36,464 nt of DNA, taken from contig CAKZLZ010000162.1 of assembly GCA_937127435.1 (NCBI GenBank), positions 1-36,464 on the forward strand, in the 5' to 3' direction. Source of the DNA: an uncultured Verrucomicrobiota bacterium (GTDB taxonomy: Bacteria > Verrucomicrobiota > Kiritimatiellia > SS1-B-03-39 > UBA6053). The translations under genes were made by a program, and so were the position numbers. Below are positions 17,593 to 26,008 of this stretch, piece after piece (the stretch's first letter is position 1; each line of letters starts with the position of its first letter). The notes beneath the pieces were generated by a model. That model was not told the origin of the DNA, ran no database searches, and saw only the letters and a list, made by a program, of their open reading frames with translations.

Positions 17593-17622
17593 ATAATGTA
17601 TATACAAAGTGTGCGTTGTCAA
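17593..17622 (-). promoter_or_regulatory. Predicted promoter of the FAD oxidoreductase operon
   Basis: Read on the minus strand, a perfect TTGACA (17622-17617) precedes two -10 candidates, TACATT (16-bp spacer) and CATTAT (18-bp spacer, 17598-17593). The palindrome at 17597-17606 occupies the spacer and -10 region, so a bound repressor would exclude RNA polymerase. Confidence 0.5.
17597..17606. promoter_or_regulatory. Predicted operator palindrome (TGTATATACA)
   Basis: A perfect 10-bp palindrome sits in the divergent region between the FAD oxidoreductase operon and the GntR/LacI-type regulator gene. It is 107 bp upstream of the regulator start, so it could also mediate autoregulation. It shares its core with 2094-2105 and 10662-10677. 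Confidence 0.55.
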
Positions 17623-17712
17623 GTGTGGCCGCGGGATGGGCAAAGAGAATTTTTCTTGCCTGTCGGCCCGAAGGGGTTAAACTTATTTTTGCATCTCTGA
17701 GAGAATATTTTC

Positions 17713-18816
17713 ATGCCTTCAGTACCCAAACCACGAATTCCCCTCCATATTCAACTTCGGAACACTTTAATCAGTCAGTTCGATCAGTACAGTGACGGGG
17801 AACGCCTTCCGACAGAAATGGAAATTGCGGAGAAGCATAACATCTCCAGACTTACTGTACACAAAGTCTTGAATGAACTTCAGCGCGACGGCTATGTCAT
17901 CCGCCAAGCCGGGAGGGGGACCTTTGTCCGGCACGGAGACCGGCAAGTGCATACCGATGAGATTCGAACCAGCAAAGGGAGTGTATTGCTGGCGTATCCG
18001 GATTGGTTCAGTTTTGATTTTTGGTCCAAGTTGCGTCGGGCCCGTCAGTTGGCACACAGTCACAGTCTGGGCCTGGTGGATTATATGTTCACCAGCGAAA
18101 CCATGTACGAATCGCTGCAAAAATTGTGGGAGAGCCGGGATGATATCCGCGGAGTGATTATCATTCCACCGGGGGGACCCATTTCGGACGAAGCGGTAAA
18201 GCTCTTCGATAGTTTCGGGGTGCCGGTAGCGTTGTTAAGTCCCAATGCGAAATTGCCGAAGGATATCCGCAATGTGTATACCGTTAACCAGGATTTTTCC
18301 CGTATTGGCTATATCGATGTTTCCACTTTGGCCGATCGCGGGCATGAAAAAATTGCTTATATTGCCAGTGAACCCTGGGATGAATCGTACCGTCTGCAGT
18401 TAGAGGGGATGCGCAAAGCATTGGCCGACCGGGGAATGTCCCGCAAAGCATTGTGGTCACCGAAGCGGCATGCCAAACCCTGGGAAGTGGCCAGTGATTT
18501 GGCTTATGAAATCACCCGGGATGTTTTGGTCAAAGTGGAACCCACAGCTTTGATTTTTGACAATTTACCCGATGCAATGGGGGGCATGCGGGCCGCCTGG
18601 GAAGCTCCGCTGGTGGATGCGGAGAAACTGACCGTGGTTTTGAATGCGCCCTGGTTGGGTTTGGAAAACTATTTTTGGCCCCCACCCATTTTGATTTCCT
18701 GTGACCTGAATGAAATTGTGGAAGGGGCTTTTTCGATTATTCTGGGAGAGCATAAATCGAATGAACGCAAGTTGCTGGTAAAAGTTCGGGTAAAAGACGG
18801 ACTGAGAAATCCGTAA
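17713..18816 (+). CDS. GntR-type regulator with LacI/PBP-like sensor domain (AraR-like layout)
   Basis: This 367-residue protein has a GntR winged helix-turn-helix at about residues 10-72, with LRNTLISQ, RLPTEMEIAEKHNISRLTVH and GYVIRQAGRGTFV as the family-typical blocks. The remaining ~290 residues look like a LacI/GalR periplasmic-binding-protein-like sensor (GVIIIPPGGP, DVSTLADRGHEKIAYIA, TALIFDNLPDAMGG). This is the AraR layout, where a sugar ligand releases the repressor from palindromic operators. It is divergent from the FAD oxidoreductase operon and upstream of a sulfatase. Palindromes with a TGTATATACA core near several local promoters are its predicted targets. The ligand is unknown. 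Confidence 0.9.
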   Translation: MPSVPKPRIPLHIQLRNTLISQFDQYSDGERLPTEMEIAEKHNISRLTVHKVLNELQRDGYVIRQAGRGTFVRHGDRQVHTDEIRTSKGSVLLAYPDWFSFDFWSKLRRARQLAHSHSLGLVDYMFTSETMYESLQKLWESRDDIRGVIIIPPGGPISDEAVKLFDSFGVPVALLSPNAKLPKDIRNVYTVNQDFSRIGYIDVSTLADRGHEKIAYIASEPWDESYRLQLEGMRKALADRGMSRKALWSPKRHAKPWEVASDLAYEITRDVLVKVEPTALIFDNLPDAMGGMRAAWEAPLVDAEKLTVVLNAPWLGLENYFWPPPILISCDLNEIVEGAFSIILGEHKSNERKLLVKVRVKDGLRNP

Positions 18817-18861
18817 TCTGTTCTGCTTGGAAAACGTGAAGTAGACATGCCATTCATTAAT

Positions 18862-18876
18862 ATTTGTATCATAAAT
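18862..18876. promoter_or_regulatory. Degenerate operator-like site before sulfatase 2
   Basis: ATTTGTATCATAAAT keeps the complete left half (ATTTGTAT) of the 16-bp palindrome at 10662-10677, but the right half is altered. It lies 19 bp upstream of the sulfatase ATG. It may be a weak member of the same operator set; the AT-rich context makes this uncertain. Confidence 0.3.
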
Positions 18877-18894
18877 TAGAAAATTAATAGCCTC

Positions 18895-20400
18895 ATGAAA
18901 AAACCACATATTATCATTTTTAATCCGGATCAATGGCGGGGGGACGTCATGGGACATCTGGGAAATCCCGCAGCCCACACCCCAAACTTGGATCAGTTTG
19001 CGACCGAGGAGGGCGTATCTTTTTCTCAGGCCTTTTGCCAGAATCCGGTTTGTACCCCCAGCCGCTGCAGCTTTATGACCGGTTGGTATCCGCATGTTCG
19101 CGGGCACCGGACGATGTTCCACATGCTTCACGAAGAAAAGGGGGAACCCAACCTTCTGAAAGTATTAAAAGATGATGGATACTTTGTGTGGTGGGGTGGC
19201 AAGAATGATTTATTGCCCAAGGGGACGGGCATGGATGAATCCTATGATATACGTTTCCAAGCGACGGAAGAAGACTTTCAGCGTTGGGGGCTCACCCCCA
19301 GAGAAGGTTCACACTCCGGGGATTACGCTTGGCGGGGAGAACCGGACGGCGAGATGTATTTCAGTTTTCTCAAGGGGAAATTGGATAAAGGGGATGAAGA
19401 GGTTTATGCCGATACAGACTGGGCACGTTTTCTGGGGGCCATGGATTTTATTCGGAGTTATGAAGGCGATAAACCGCTGTGCATCTATTTGCCATTGGAT
19501 TATCCTCATCCGCCTTATGGGGTGGAAGAGCCCTGGTTCAGTATGATTGACCGGGATAAACTTCCGGCGAGAATTCCCGGTCCGGAATCCTGGGAAGATA
19601 AACCCAAAATTTTGGAACGTATAGCTGTAAATCAAAATCTTCAGTCTTTGACCGAGGAGACCTGGTCCGAACTTCGTGGAACCTACTATGGAAGTTGCGC
19701 GCGTCTGGATCATCAGTTTGGCATGCTGGTGGATGCGCTGAAACAAAAAGATTTTTATGATGATGCCGCAATTTTCATGTTTTCGGATCATGGAGATTTT
19801 ACCGGGGATTATGGTTTGGTTGAGAAGGCCTCCAACACCATGCAGGATTGTCTGACCCGGGTGCCGTTACTGTTTAAACCTCCTGCAGGTGTTTCTGTCC
19901 AACCCGGGATTCGTGATGCCTTGGTGGAACTGGTTGATTTTTCCGCCACGGTTTACGACCTGACGCAAATAAATCCGGGTTATGATTCCTTCGGGAAGAG
20001 TCTGTTGCCGCTTGTCGCGGGTGATTGTGATCAACACCGGGATGCTGTTTTTTGTGAGGGCGGGCGCAGACCCCAAGAATTTCAAGCCATTGACCGGGGA
20101 AGTAACAGTGATGTCCCGGCAGACCCGAAGGGACTTTATGGACCGCGGGTGGTGGAGGAAGCTTCAGAAGATCCTTTTGTTCACTGTAAAGCGGCCATGT
20201 GCCGGACCCGAACCCATAAATATGTCCGAAGGCATAAAGAACTGGATGAGCTGTATGATTTAATAAATGACCCCGGCGAACAGAATAACCTCATACGGGA
20301 TCCTGATTATTCGGAGATCCTCGGCGAACTCCGGGAGCGGATGTCTGATTGGTATATGGATACCTGCGATGTGGTACCGCAAGATAAAGACTTACGGTAG
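18895..20400 (+). CDS. Sulfatase, cysteine type
   Basis: This 501-residue protein begins MKKPHIIIFNPDQWRGD, with Asp12-Gln13 as metal ligands. The formylglycine signature is CTPSR (Cys53-Arg57), followed by CSFMTGWYPHVRGH. A later FMFSDHGDFTGDYG block supplies the second metal-binding site. It is a full-length arylsulfatase/choline-sulfatase-like S1 family member that hydrolyses a sulfate ester. No signal peptide is present, so a cytoplasmic location is inferred, as for the sulfatase at 1-1233. It follows the regulator gene by 78 bp in the same direction, with a degenerate operator-like site in the gap. Activation needs a formylglycine-generating enzyme that is not in this window. Confidence 0.95.
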   Translation: MKKPHIIIFNPDQWRGDVMGHLGNPAAHTPNLDQFATEEGVSFSQAFCQNPVCTPSRCSFMTGWYPHVRGHRTMFHMLHEEKGEPNLLKVLKDDGYFVWWGGKNDLLPKGTGMDESYDIRFQATEEDFQRWGLTPREGSHSGDYAWRGEPDGEMYFSFLKGKLDKGDEEVYADTDWARFLGAMDFIRSYEGDKPLCIYLPLDYPHPPYGVEEPWFSMIDRDKLPARIPGPESWEDKPKILERIAVNQNLQSLTEETWSELRGTYYGSCARLDHQFGMLVDALKQKDFYDDAAIFMFSDHGDFTGDYGLVEKASNTMQDCLTRVPLLFKPPAGVSVQPGIRDALVELVDFSATVYDLTQINPGYDSFGKSLLPLVAGDCDQHRDAVFCEGGRRPQEFQAIDRGSNSDVPADPKGLYGPRVVEEASEDPFVHCKAAMCRTRTHKYVRRHKELDELYDLINDPGEQNNLIRDPDYSEILGELRERMSDWYMDTCDVVPQDKDLR

Positions 20401-20459
20401 CAAACTTAAATAATAATAAACCAACAATCAATTTGGTGGAATCAAGGTGTTTCGGAGTT

Positions 20460-20663
20460 ATGAATACTAACAATAATAAGGCTTCGGAACAGGAGAATCC
20501 TCGAGATGATTCCCGTTTGATTTGTGAACGGTGTGGAACCCGCGGGGCGTTTATTATGGGAGAACGCTGTCTTTGCGAAACTTGTTATTTCGAATGTAAT
20601 TCCTGTTGCGGAGAATTCGGATCGGATGACCGGTCGGAGCTTCCTCCACCCGAAAGTGAATAA
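20460..20663 (+). CDS. Small cysteine-rich protein (putative zinc ribbon)
   Basis: I place the start at the ATG at 20460, giving 67 residues; GGAG lies 2 bp and AAGG about 12 bp upstream, so start support is modest. The core runs CERCGTRGAF, then ERCLCETCYFECNSCC, then GEFGSDD. It contains CxxC pairs and a double cysteine, a spacing typical of zinc-binding or metal-binding knuckles. The rest is polar and acidic. No signal peptide or membrane segment is present. It lies 59 bp after sulfatase 2 and ends 29 bp before the convergent Bat operon 2 TPR gene. I do not recognise a named family and assign no function. Confidence 0.65.
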   Translation: MNTNNNKASEQENPRDDSRLICERCGTRGAFIMGERCLCETCYFECNSCCGEFGSDDRSELPPPESE

Positions 20664-20692
20664 AAAAAATCTCTGTCTGCAGCCCTCTGCGC

Positions 20693-22447
20693 TTACCAAT
20701 CGCGTTTTACATCCTGCCGTTCGGTATCATAATTCCGTTGGCGGAAGATATCACGGGTAACTTTTAGATCGCGCAGGTTTTCATTTTCAAAATCAATTTC
20801 GGCGGTGGTGTCTTCAGGAGCAGTAGGGTCGCCGTCTTGATCCGAGGGCTGGGAAGGCTGACTTTTCTCTTCAGCAAGCCTTTTTTTATTCAGGCCGTCG
20901 CGCAATTCGGAAAGTTTCTGCTTCGCTTGTTCTCTGGAAGCTTCCGCAGATTCCAGACTCGGATCCAGATTGCTTGCCATTTCATATTCTTTAATTCCCC
21001 GTTCCATTTTGGAAATTTCTGTGGTTAATTCATTTTCGCTTTTTTTCGAATGATCCGTTTCTTTTCCTGTTTCCAATGCCATGAACTGATCCATCCATTC
21101 AGATCCTTTGGTGAGTTTGTCTCCGGATTCCTCATGCGCTTTTGCCAAGGATTCCTGTGCATCCTCCAGTTTCTGTTGGAGTCCCGGATCTTCCCCTTCC
21201 GTCATGTTTTGCACATCCTCATAATCATTCACGGCCGTTTCCAAACTTTTCACTTTACGCTCAGGCGTAGTGTCGGTTTCCGATTTTTCCACCAACGCAT
21301 CGGCACGATCTTCTTTTAACCCCGCAAGTTTTTCCCGGTTTTCAGCTTCCGCTTTTTGAATTTCGGGACTGGTCGAATCTAAACTTAATGCGTCTTCCAG
21401 TTTTTCCTGAGCTTTTTCAAGGGAGTCAATGGCCCTGCGTTCATCGTTTTTTTCCATTTGTTTCTCGGAGGCCGCCACATCCTTCATGGCTGATTCCAGG
21501 ATGTTCTCGGCTGCTTCCCGCGCCAAGTCACCTTTCTCATTTTGCGCTTCCTCGTTATCAGGATTGACCTCCAGTACTTCATCGTATCTTTCGAGAACGG
21601 AGTCAATGGTGCTGAGTTTGTCATCCTGGCTCCTGAATTTATCTTTTTCCAGCAGTTTGCGTAAATTGTCCCTGCTTAAGCGGGCATTTTCCAGCGTGAC
21701 TTGCTCCAGAAGTTCCTTGGATTTCGTCAGGCCTTGTTTCGCCACCTCATAATCCGGATCCTTACTTAAAGCTTCTTCCAAATCCGTTTGTACATCCCGT
21801 AGTTTTGATTCAATAGAATCCAGACCCCAACGTTTTCTGCGGGCGTCCGTGTTTTTCTTTTCTCCGTTGAATTTTTTTTCCAAACTTGAGAGGCTGTTGG
21901 CAGAGGTGCTGGACATCAGTGCGACAAATTTTTTCTGGGTGGCTTCCATGTTGGCTTGGGCTTTCTTGCTCCCGTCACCCTCCATGTTCACTGAAATTTG
22001 GTAGAGGGAAAGCGCTCTGCGGTAGAGGAGGAGCGCATCTTTGACGTTCCGGGCTTTTTCAAACTTCATGGCTTCTTTAACGTCGGCATTTCCCAGTTGA
22101 AACAGACTCAACGAAGCCAGGTCCCGTCCCAGTTGTTGATTTTCGCCTTCCAATGACTTCAGGCGGCCCCAGGCATCCCGCGCGATTTTATAATCTTTGG
22201 CGAGGTAAGCCGCCAAACCGTAATTGTAGAGGAGATAAGGGTTCGTGGGATCTTTCAGCAGTTCGGTCCGCACCAAAGACATCGCCTGCTCATAGTCCTC
22301 TTTTTCAACCGCCTGTTCGGCAAGAGTAAGGGTTTCATAAACTGAAACCGAAACCGCAGGTCTGGGTGTGCTGCTCTGGCTTCGCCCTTGAAAAGAAAAG
22401 AAGAGCAAGCTGATCCCGAGGAGGACTTTTAAGGGGGAGGTTTTCAT
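20693..22447 (-). CDS. Exported TPR-repeat protein (BatC/E-like), operon 2
   Basis: The ATG at 22447 has AGGAG 8 bp upstream and gives 584 residues; a GTG at 22456 is less likely. A signal peptide occupies the first ~23 residues. TPR-like repeats follow (NPYLLYNYGLAAYLAKDYKIA is the clearest), then a very Lys/Glu-rich helical region with further degenerate repeats. The protein ends in ...DVKRDW. It is the terminal gene of operon 2 and corresponds to 6773-8596; the N-terminal repeats and the last three residues are the most similar parts. Periplasmic scaffold function is inferred from the Bat context. Confidence 0.86.
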   Translation of the reverse strand: MKTSPLKVLLGISLLFFSFQGRSQSSTPRPAVSVSVYETLTLAEQAVEKEDYEQAMSLVRTELLKDPTNPYLLYNYGLAAYLAKDYKIARDAWGRLKSLEGENQQLGRDLASLSLFQLGNADVKEAMKFEKARNVKDALLLYRRALSLYQISVNMEGDGSKKAQANMEATQKKFVALMSSTSANSLSSLEKKFNGEKKNTDARRKRWGLDSIESKLRDVQTDLEEALSKDPDYEVAKQGLTKSKELLEQVTLENARLSRDNLRKLLEKDKFRSQDDKLSTIDSVLERYDEVLEVNPDNEEAQNEKGDLAREAAENILESAMKDVAASEKQMEKNDERRAIDSLEKAQEKLEDALSLDSTSPEIQKAEAENREKLAGLKEDRADALVEKSETDTTPERKVKSLETAVNDYEDVQNMTEGEDPGLQQKLEDAQESLAKAHEESGDKLTKGSEWMDQFMALETGKETDHSKKSENELTTEISKMERGIKEYEMASNLDPSLESAEASREQAKQKLSELRDGLNKKRLAEEKSQPSQPSDQDGDPTAPEDTTAEIDFENENLRDLKVTRDIFRQRNYDTERQDVKRDW

Positions 22448-22448
22448 A

Positions 22449-23480
22449 TTATGCACTCCTGGTGTCTCGTTTTCCTTTTACGAAGAAATTTTGTAAGAGC
22501 AGGCAGAGAATGGCTGGTACAAGGAAGTAGCGATAGGCCTCGACCGCTTCCGCCATTTCTCTGCTTTCTACCCGTTTGGCCAAGTTACTGAGGCTGAGAT
22601 CATAGAGCTGTTCCGCACCTTCATTGTTTTCGCCCACAGGATAATATTCTCCTCCCGTGGCCTGGGCAATTTTGCGTAATCCGTTTTCATCCACCCGGCT
22701 GATCACTTCCCGCCGATCCGGTCCCTGCACATATCGGGTACGTACAATTTTTCCGGTTTTGTCGCGGGAATGAAGGGGGATTCGGGCTCCTTCTGAACTG
22801 CCGACGCCAATGGTGAAAATTTGAATTTGATGTTGAATAAATGCGTCCCGGGCAGTGAGAGCCGCATCACCTTCAAGATCTTCTCCGTCCGTAATGAGCA
22901 CCAAAACCCGGGTTTCGAGTTTCTTTTCTTCAAATTTTTCCGCCGCCAATTCGATGACTTTCGTAATCGAGGTGCCACCCATCCACAGGGTTTTTTCACT
23001 GATACTCTCCACCACTTTATCCAGGGCGGTGGTGTCAAAGGTGAGGGGGGCAATCATTCGGGCTTCCCCGGCAAATGCGAGAATTCCCATCCGGTCTCCT
23101 TTCAATCGACTGAGCAAATAGCGGAGGGCGTCTTTCGAAACGGCCATACGGTTGGGATCTATGTCTTCTGCCAACATGCTTTTTGAGGTGTCGATTGCCA
23201 CCAGAAAATCGATGCCCAAACGGTCAACTTTTTCCGGTTGATCTTCCAGTTGAGGGCGGGCGAGTGCCAGAAAAAGAAACAGTACCCCTAAAAATAGAAA
23301 GAAATTATTTAAGCGGTCCAGGCGAGCGTCAGAAGGAATGATAAGCTTTTTAATTTGTTCGTTGCCGAATAATTTCGTCAGCGTCCGCTGACGCATTTTG
23401 ACCTCAAGCAGTCGAAGTATGGACAGGACGGGCATAACCAAAAAACATGCCCAAAGCCAATGTTGATCACTGAACTTCAT
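22449..23480 (-). CDS. batB: BatB-like membrane vWA protein, operon 2
   Basis: This 343-residue protein has N-terminal helices at about residues 8-24 and 58-75, the latter ending in FLALARPQ. The vWA domain has MIDAS motif DTSKS, then GDRMGILAFAG and ITDGEDLEGD. A C-terminal helix (YFLVPAILCLLLQNFFV) ends the protein. This is the compact form typical of BatB; the paralog in operon 1 has about 50 extra residues immediately after the MIDAS loop. It overlaps batA by 4 bp, and its stop lies 1 bp before the TPR gene start. Confidence 0.93.
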   Translation of the reverse strand: MKFSDQHWLWACFLVMPVLSILRLLEVKMRQRTLTKLFGNEQIKKLIIPSDARLDRLNNFFLFLGVLFLFLALARPQLEDQPEKVDRLGIDFLVAIDTSKSMLAEDIDPNRMAVSKDALRYLLSRLKGDRMGILAFAGEARMIAPLTFDTTALDKVVESISEKTLWMGGTSITKVIELAAEKFEEKKLETRVLVLITDGEDLEGDAALTARDAFIQHQIQIFTIGVGSSEGARIPLHSRDKTGKIVRTRYVQGPDRREVISRVDENGLRKIAQATGGEYYPVGENNEGAEQLYDLSLSNLAKRVESREMAEAVEAYRYFLVPAILCLLLQNFFVKGKRDTRSA

Positions 23481-24466
23481 GGCAGGGACCTCCGGAAAAA
23501 GATCCCCATCAGGATTTCGATCAGGAGCATCCCCAAACCGATGAGCAGAAAGGTTAAAAACAACTCGTTGTAAACTTTAAAAATTCTCTCTTTTATCAAG
23601 CTGGTTTCAAGATCATCAATTTGCTGGTAAATGTTTTCCAGGGATGTGTAATCCGCCGCCTGATAAAATTGTCCGCCGGTCATTTTTGCGATGGTGTTCA
23701 GCGGATGGTCAATCACCCGGGTGGGACTCAACTTCCGGTAATTTAAGATCTCAATGGGATAGACGCGGATATCTCTTTCCTTGGCATATTTTGCAGCTTC
23801 CATGGGCGGAACCCCCGTGTTGCTCAATCCGTCAGTCACGACGATTAGAACCTTGGATTCCGTTTCTGAATCTTTCAGCATTTCCACGGCCGCCACCATC
23901 CCGGAACCGATGGCGGTTCCCCCCATGGTTTTTACTTCCCCCATCATTTCCGTTACAAAATCATGATCGGTGGTGAGGGGGCTCACCAAGTACGGATCTT
24001 TTGCGAAACCGATCACCCCGATGCGGTCCCGTTCCCGGTTCTCAATGAAATCGGCAATCACTTTGTTGAGCGCATCCAAACGGCTGATGGCTTTTCCTTC
24101 GATAAAGAAATCTTTGGCATCCATCGATGCGGAATAATCCAAAACCAATATGACATCGATCCCTTCGTTTTCTTCAAAATCCGATCCTTGCTCCATGCGG
24201 GGTTGTGCCAGAGCCAAAATCAGGATGAGCAAGGTAAAGAAGCGGAGAGGGAATCTGAATTTTCCCAATCCGGATCGGGGCGCTTTCTCACCGGGGTTCA
24301 GGAGAGTAACCGTCGAAAAGCGAATGGCTGCCGGTCGGGTGTTGCCGGAAAAGGTAAAGAGAATGAGGAACAGGAAAGGGAGCAGCCAAAGCCAGGCCGG
24401 TTCACCGAAAGTGAAGGTGTTTAAGTTCTGCCAGGAAAAGGCCAGGAGTGGGGAGGGCATATTCAT
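23477..24466 (-). CDS. batA: BatA-like membrane vWA protein, operon 2
   Basis: This 329-residue protein has helices at about residues 24-40 and 73-88 (ILALAQPR) and a C-terminal helix. The MIDAS motif is DYSAS in the context VILVLDYSASMDAKDF, and VVTDGLSNTG is the later metal-site loop. MTGGQFYQAADYTSLENIY matches the corresponding region of the operon 1 BatA (ETGGQFYQATDTHSLTSIY), so the two are clear paralogs. Both flanking junctions are 4-bp ATGA overlaps, indicating tight translational coupling. A second ATG two codons downstream is possible. Confidence 0.93.
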   Translation of the reverse strand: MNMPSPLLAFSWQNLNTFTFGEPAWLWLLPFLFLILFTFSGNTRPAAIRFSTVTLLNPGEKAPRSGLGKFRFPLRFFTLLILILALAQPRMEQGSDFEENEGIDVILVLDYSASMDAKDFFIEGKAISRLDALNKVIADFIENRERDRIGVIGFAKDPYLVSPLTTDHDFVTEMMGEVKTMGGTAIGSGMVAAVEMLKDSETESKVLIVVTDGLSNTGVPPMEAAKYAKERDIRVYPIEILNYRKLSPTRVIDHPLNTIAKMTGGQFYQAADYTSLENIYQQIDDLETSLIKERIFKVYNELFLTFLLIGLGMLLIEILMGIFFRRSLP

Positions 24467-25110
24467 GTGGTGGCGGGAACCTCGTGGACATCCACCTCTG
24501 TTTTGGAATGGGTAAAGTCGTCATCATCGGAAAGCACCGGAACCGGTGTGCCGGGCAGGAAGGGTGATATGTCTTCCGGTTCGAGGATAATGGATTGTTT
24601 GGCCTGTTTTTTCTTTTGATACAAACGGGTGATCAGTTGCACCGCCCGCGCATCAAATGTGGGTAGCAGGCTCTCATCCAAGCTTTTGCCCGCATAACGA
24701 ATTTGATCACAAACTTCCAAATATTCTGTGAGCCACTGTTGATCTTCCGGGGCGAGAATAGAGACATGTTGAATGGAATCTAAAAATTGCCGACTGGTCT
24801 GCGCGGGTGCCTCGATGTCGAAAATATCCTGGAAAAAATCCCGGAGAATGCGGTTGCTACGAAGCAGGTACCAGAAGCTGCCACGTTCCTGGTGTTGCGT
24901 CTGTGCCCGGGTGAGTGCTTTGAGGGCACGGGCTTTGGGGTTGGGACCGTTACGAATCCGTTTACGAATTAAATAAGTCGCGAGAGTGGCAACGGAGATG
25001 ACCGCCACCAGTGAAATGGCATGGGGAATATAATCCTGCCAAATAAAAGGCTGGGGAGGCCGCAGAAAGCGAATGTCCTCAACAATTTCGATGGTGGATG
25101 TTTCAGCCAC
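24463..25110 (-). CDS. DUF4381-like single-pass membrane protein, operon 2
   Basis: This 215-residue protein has a short N-terminal segment with a Pro-rich motif (LRPPQPFIW), one transmembrane helix at about residues 28-47, and a basic helical domain after it (RSNRILRDFFQDIF, QTSRQFLDSI). It ends in an acidic tail (SDDDDF). The position between DUF58 and batA and the overall layout match 4092-4646. The short match QTSRQFLDSI here against QTTSEFLNTI there supports a common family. It overlaps DUF58 by 8 bp and batA by 4 bp. Function is unknown. Confidence 0.68.
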   Translation of the reverse strand: MAETSTIEIVEDIRFLRPPQPFIWQDYIPHAISLVAVISVATLATYLIRKRIRNGPNPKARALKALTRAQTQHQERGSFWYLLRSNRILRDFFQDIFDIEAPAQTSRQFLDSIQHVSILAPEDQQWLTEYLEVCDQIRYAGKSLDESLLPTFDARAVQLITRLYQKKKQAKQSIILEPEDISPFLPGTPVPVLSDDDDFTHSKTEVDVHEVPATT

Positions 25111-25993
25111 GGCGTCTGCGGTCGTTTCGGGTTCTGAAAAATTGCTCCAAATCCCTTTCGTAAGGGCGGGCGGTAGAGATTTCGATCATGTCGATTCCCA
25201 TTCTGCGGAAAAACTCACGAAGATCTTCCATGTGTTTTGCATAACTTCTTTCGTATTTTTTGCGCACGTTGGATTTCCGGCTGTCGAACATGACCAGTTT
25301 CCCGGTTTCAATGTCTTCCAGACGGATGCGTCCGATGTTTGGAATTTTGGCTTCCAGTGGATCCATAATATGGATGGCAATGAGATCGTGTTTGCTGTTG
25401 GTAATCTTGAGCGAGCGCTGGGTTCCATGATCAATAAAATCGGAAATCAAGAAGACGATACTCGCCCGCGGGGTTACCTGATTCAGATAACGCAAAGCTT
25501 CAACCGTTTTGGTTTCCTTGCCTTGAGGTTCATGAAAAAGAATGTCCCGAATGACCCGCAAGACATGCCGGGAACCTTTGCCCGGCCGCACGTGTTTCTC
25601 TACATGATCCGAGAACAGAATGAGACCCACCCGGTCATTATTCCGGATGGCGCTAAAGGCGATGACCGCTGCGATTTCGGCGGCCACTTCCCGTTTTGAT
25701 TTTCCTGCGGATCCAATATCACCTGAGGAGCTGATATCCACCATGATATTCACGGTGAGCTCGCGTTCTTCTTTAAAGACTTTCAGATGCGGAGAATCCA
25801 TGCGGGCTGTCACATTCCAATCAATGTGGCGGACATCGTCACCTTCCTGATATTCGCGCACTTCATCAAAATCCATCCCTTTACCTTTAAAGGTGGATTG
25901 ATATTCTCCGGCGAAAATGTCCTGCGCTTTGCGGGCAGTTGTAATTTCGATCCGTCGAATTTTTTTAATTAAATCAAGAGGGACTTCTGACAT
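25103..25993 (-). CDS. DUF58 (vWA-like) protein, Bat operon 2
   Basis: This 296-residue protein has the DUF58 hallmark EYQEGDDVRHIDWNVTAR and the MIDAS-like motif VDISSSG. It matches the operon 1 protein along its length, for example GKGSRHVLRVIRDILFHEP against GKGTDHVMHMLRTILFHKP. The C-terminal half includes FLISDFIDHG, also shared. It is probably a cytoplasmic partner of the MoxR encoded 15 bp upstream. The two copies differ at many positions, so they are long-separated paralogs. Confidence 0.93.
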   Translation of the reverse strand: MSEVPLDLIKKIRRIEITTARKAQDIFAGEYQSTFKGKGMDFDEVREYQEGDDVRHIDWNVTARMDSPHLKVFKEERELTVNIMVDISSSGDIGSAGKSKREVAAEIAAVIAFSAIRNNDRVGLILFSDHVEKHVRPGKGSRHVLRVIRDILFHEPQGKETKTVEALRYLNQVTPRASIVFLISDFIDHGTQRSLKITNSKHDLIAIHIMDPLEAKIPNIGRIRLEDIETGKLVMFDSRKSNVRKKYERSYAKHMEDLREFFRRMGIDMIEISTARPYERDLEQFFRTRNDRRRRG

Positions 25994-26008
25994 TGGTTGT
26001 TCCCCGGC

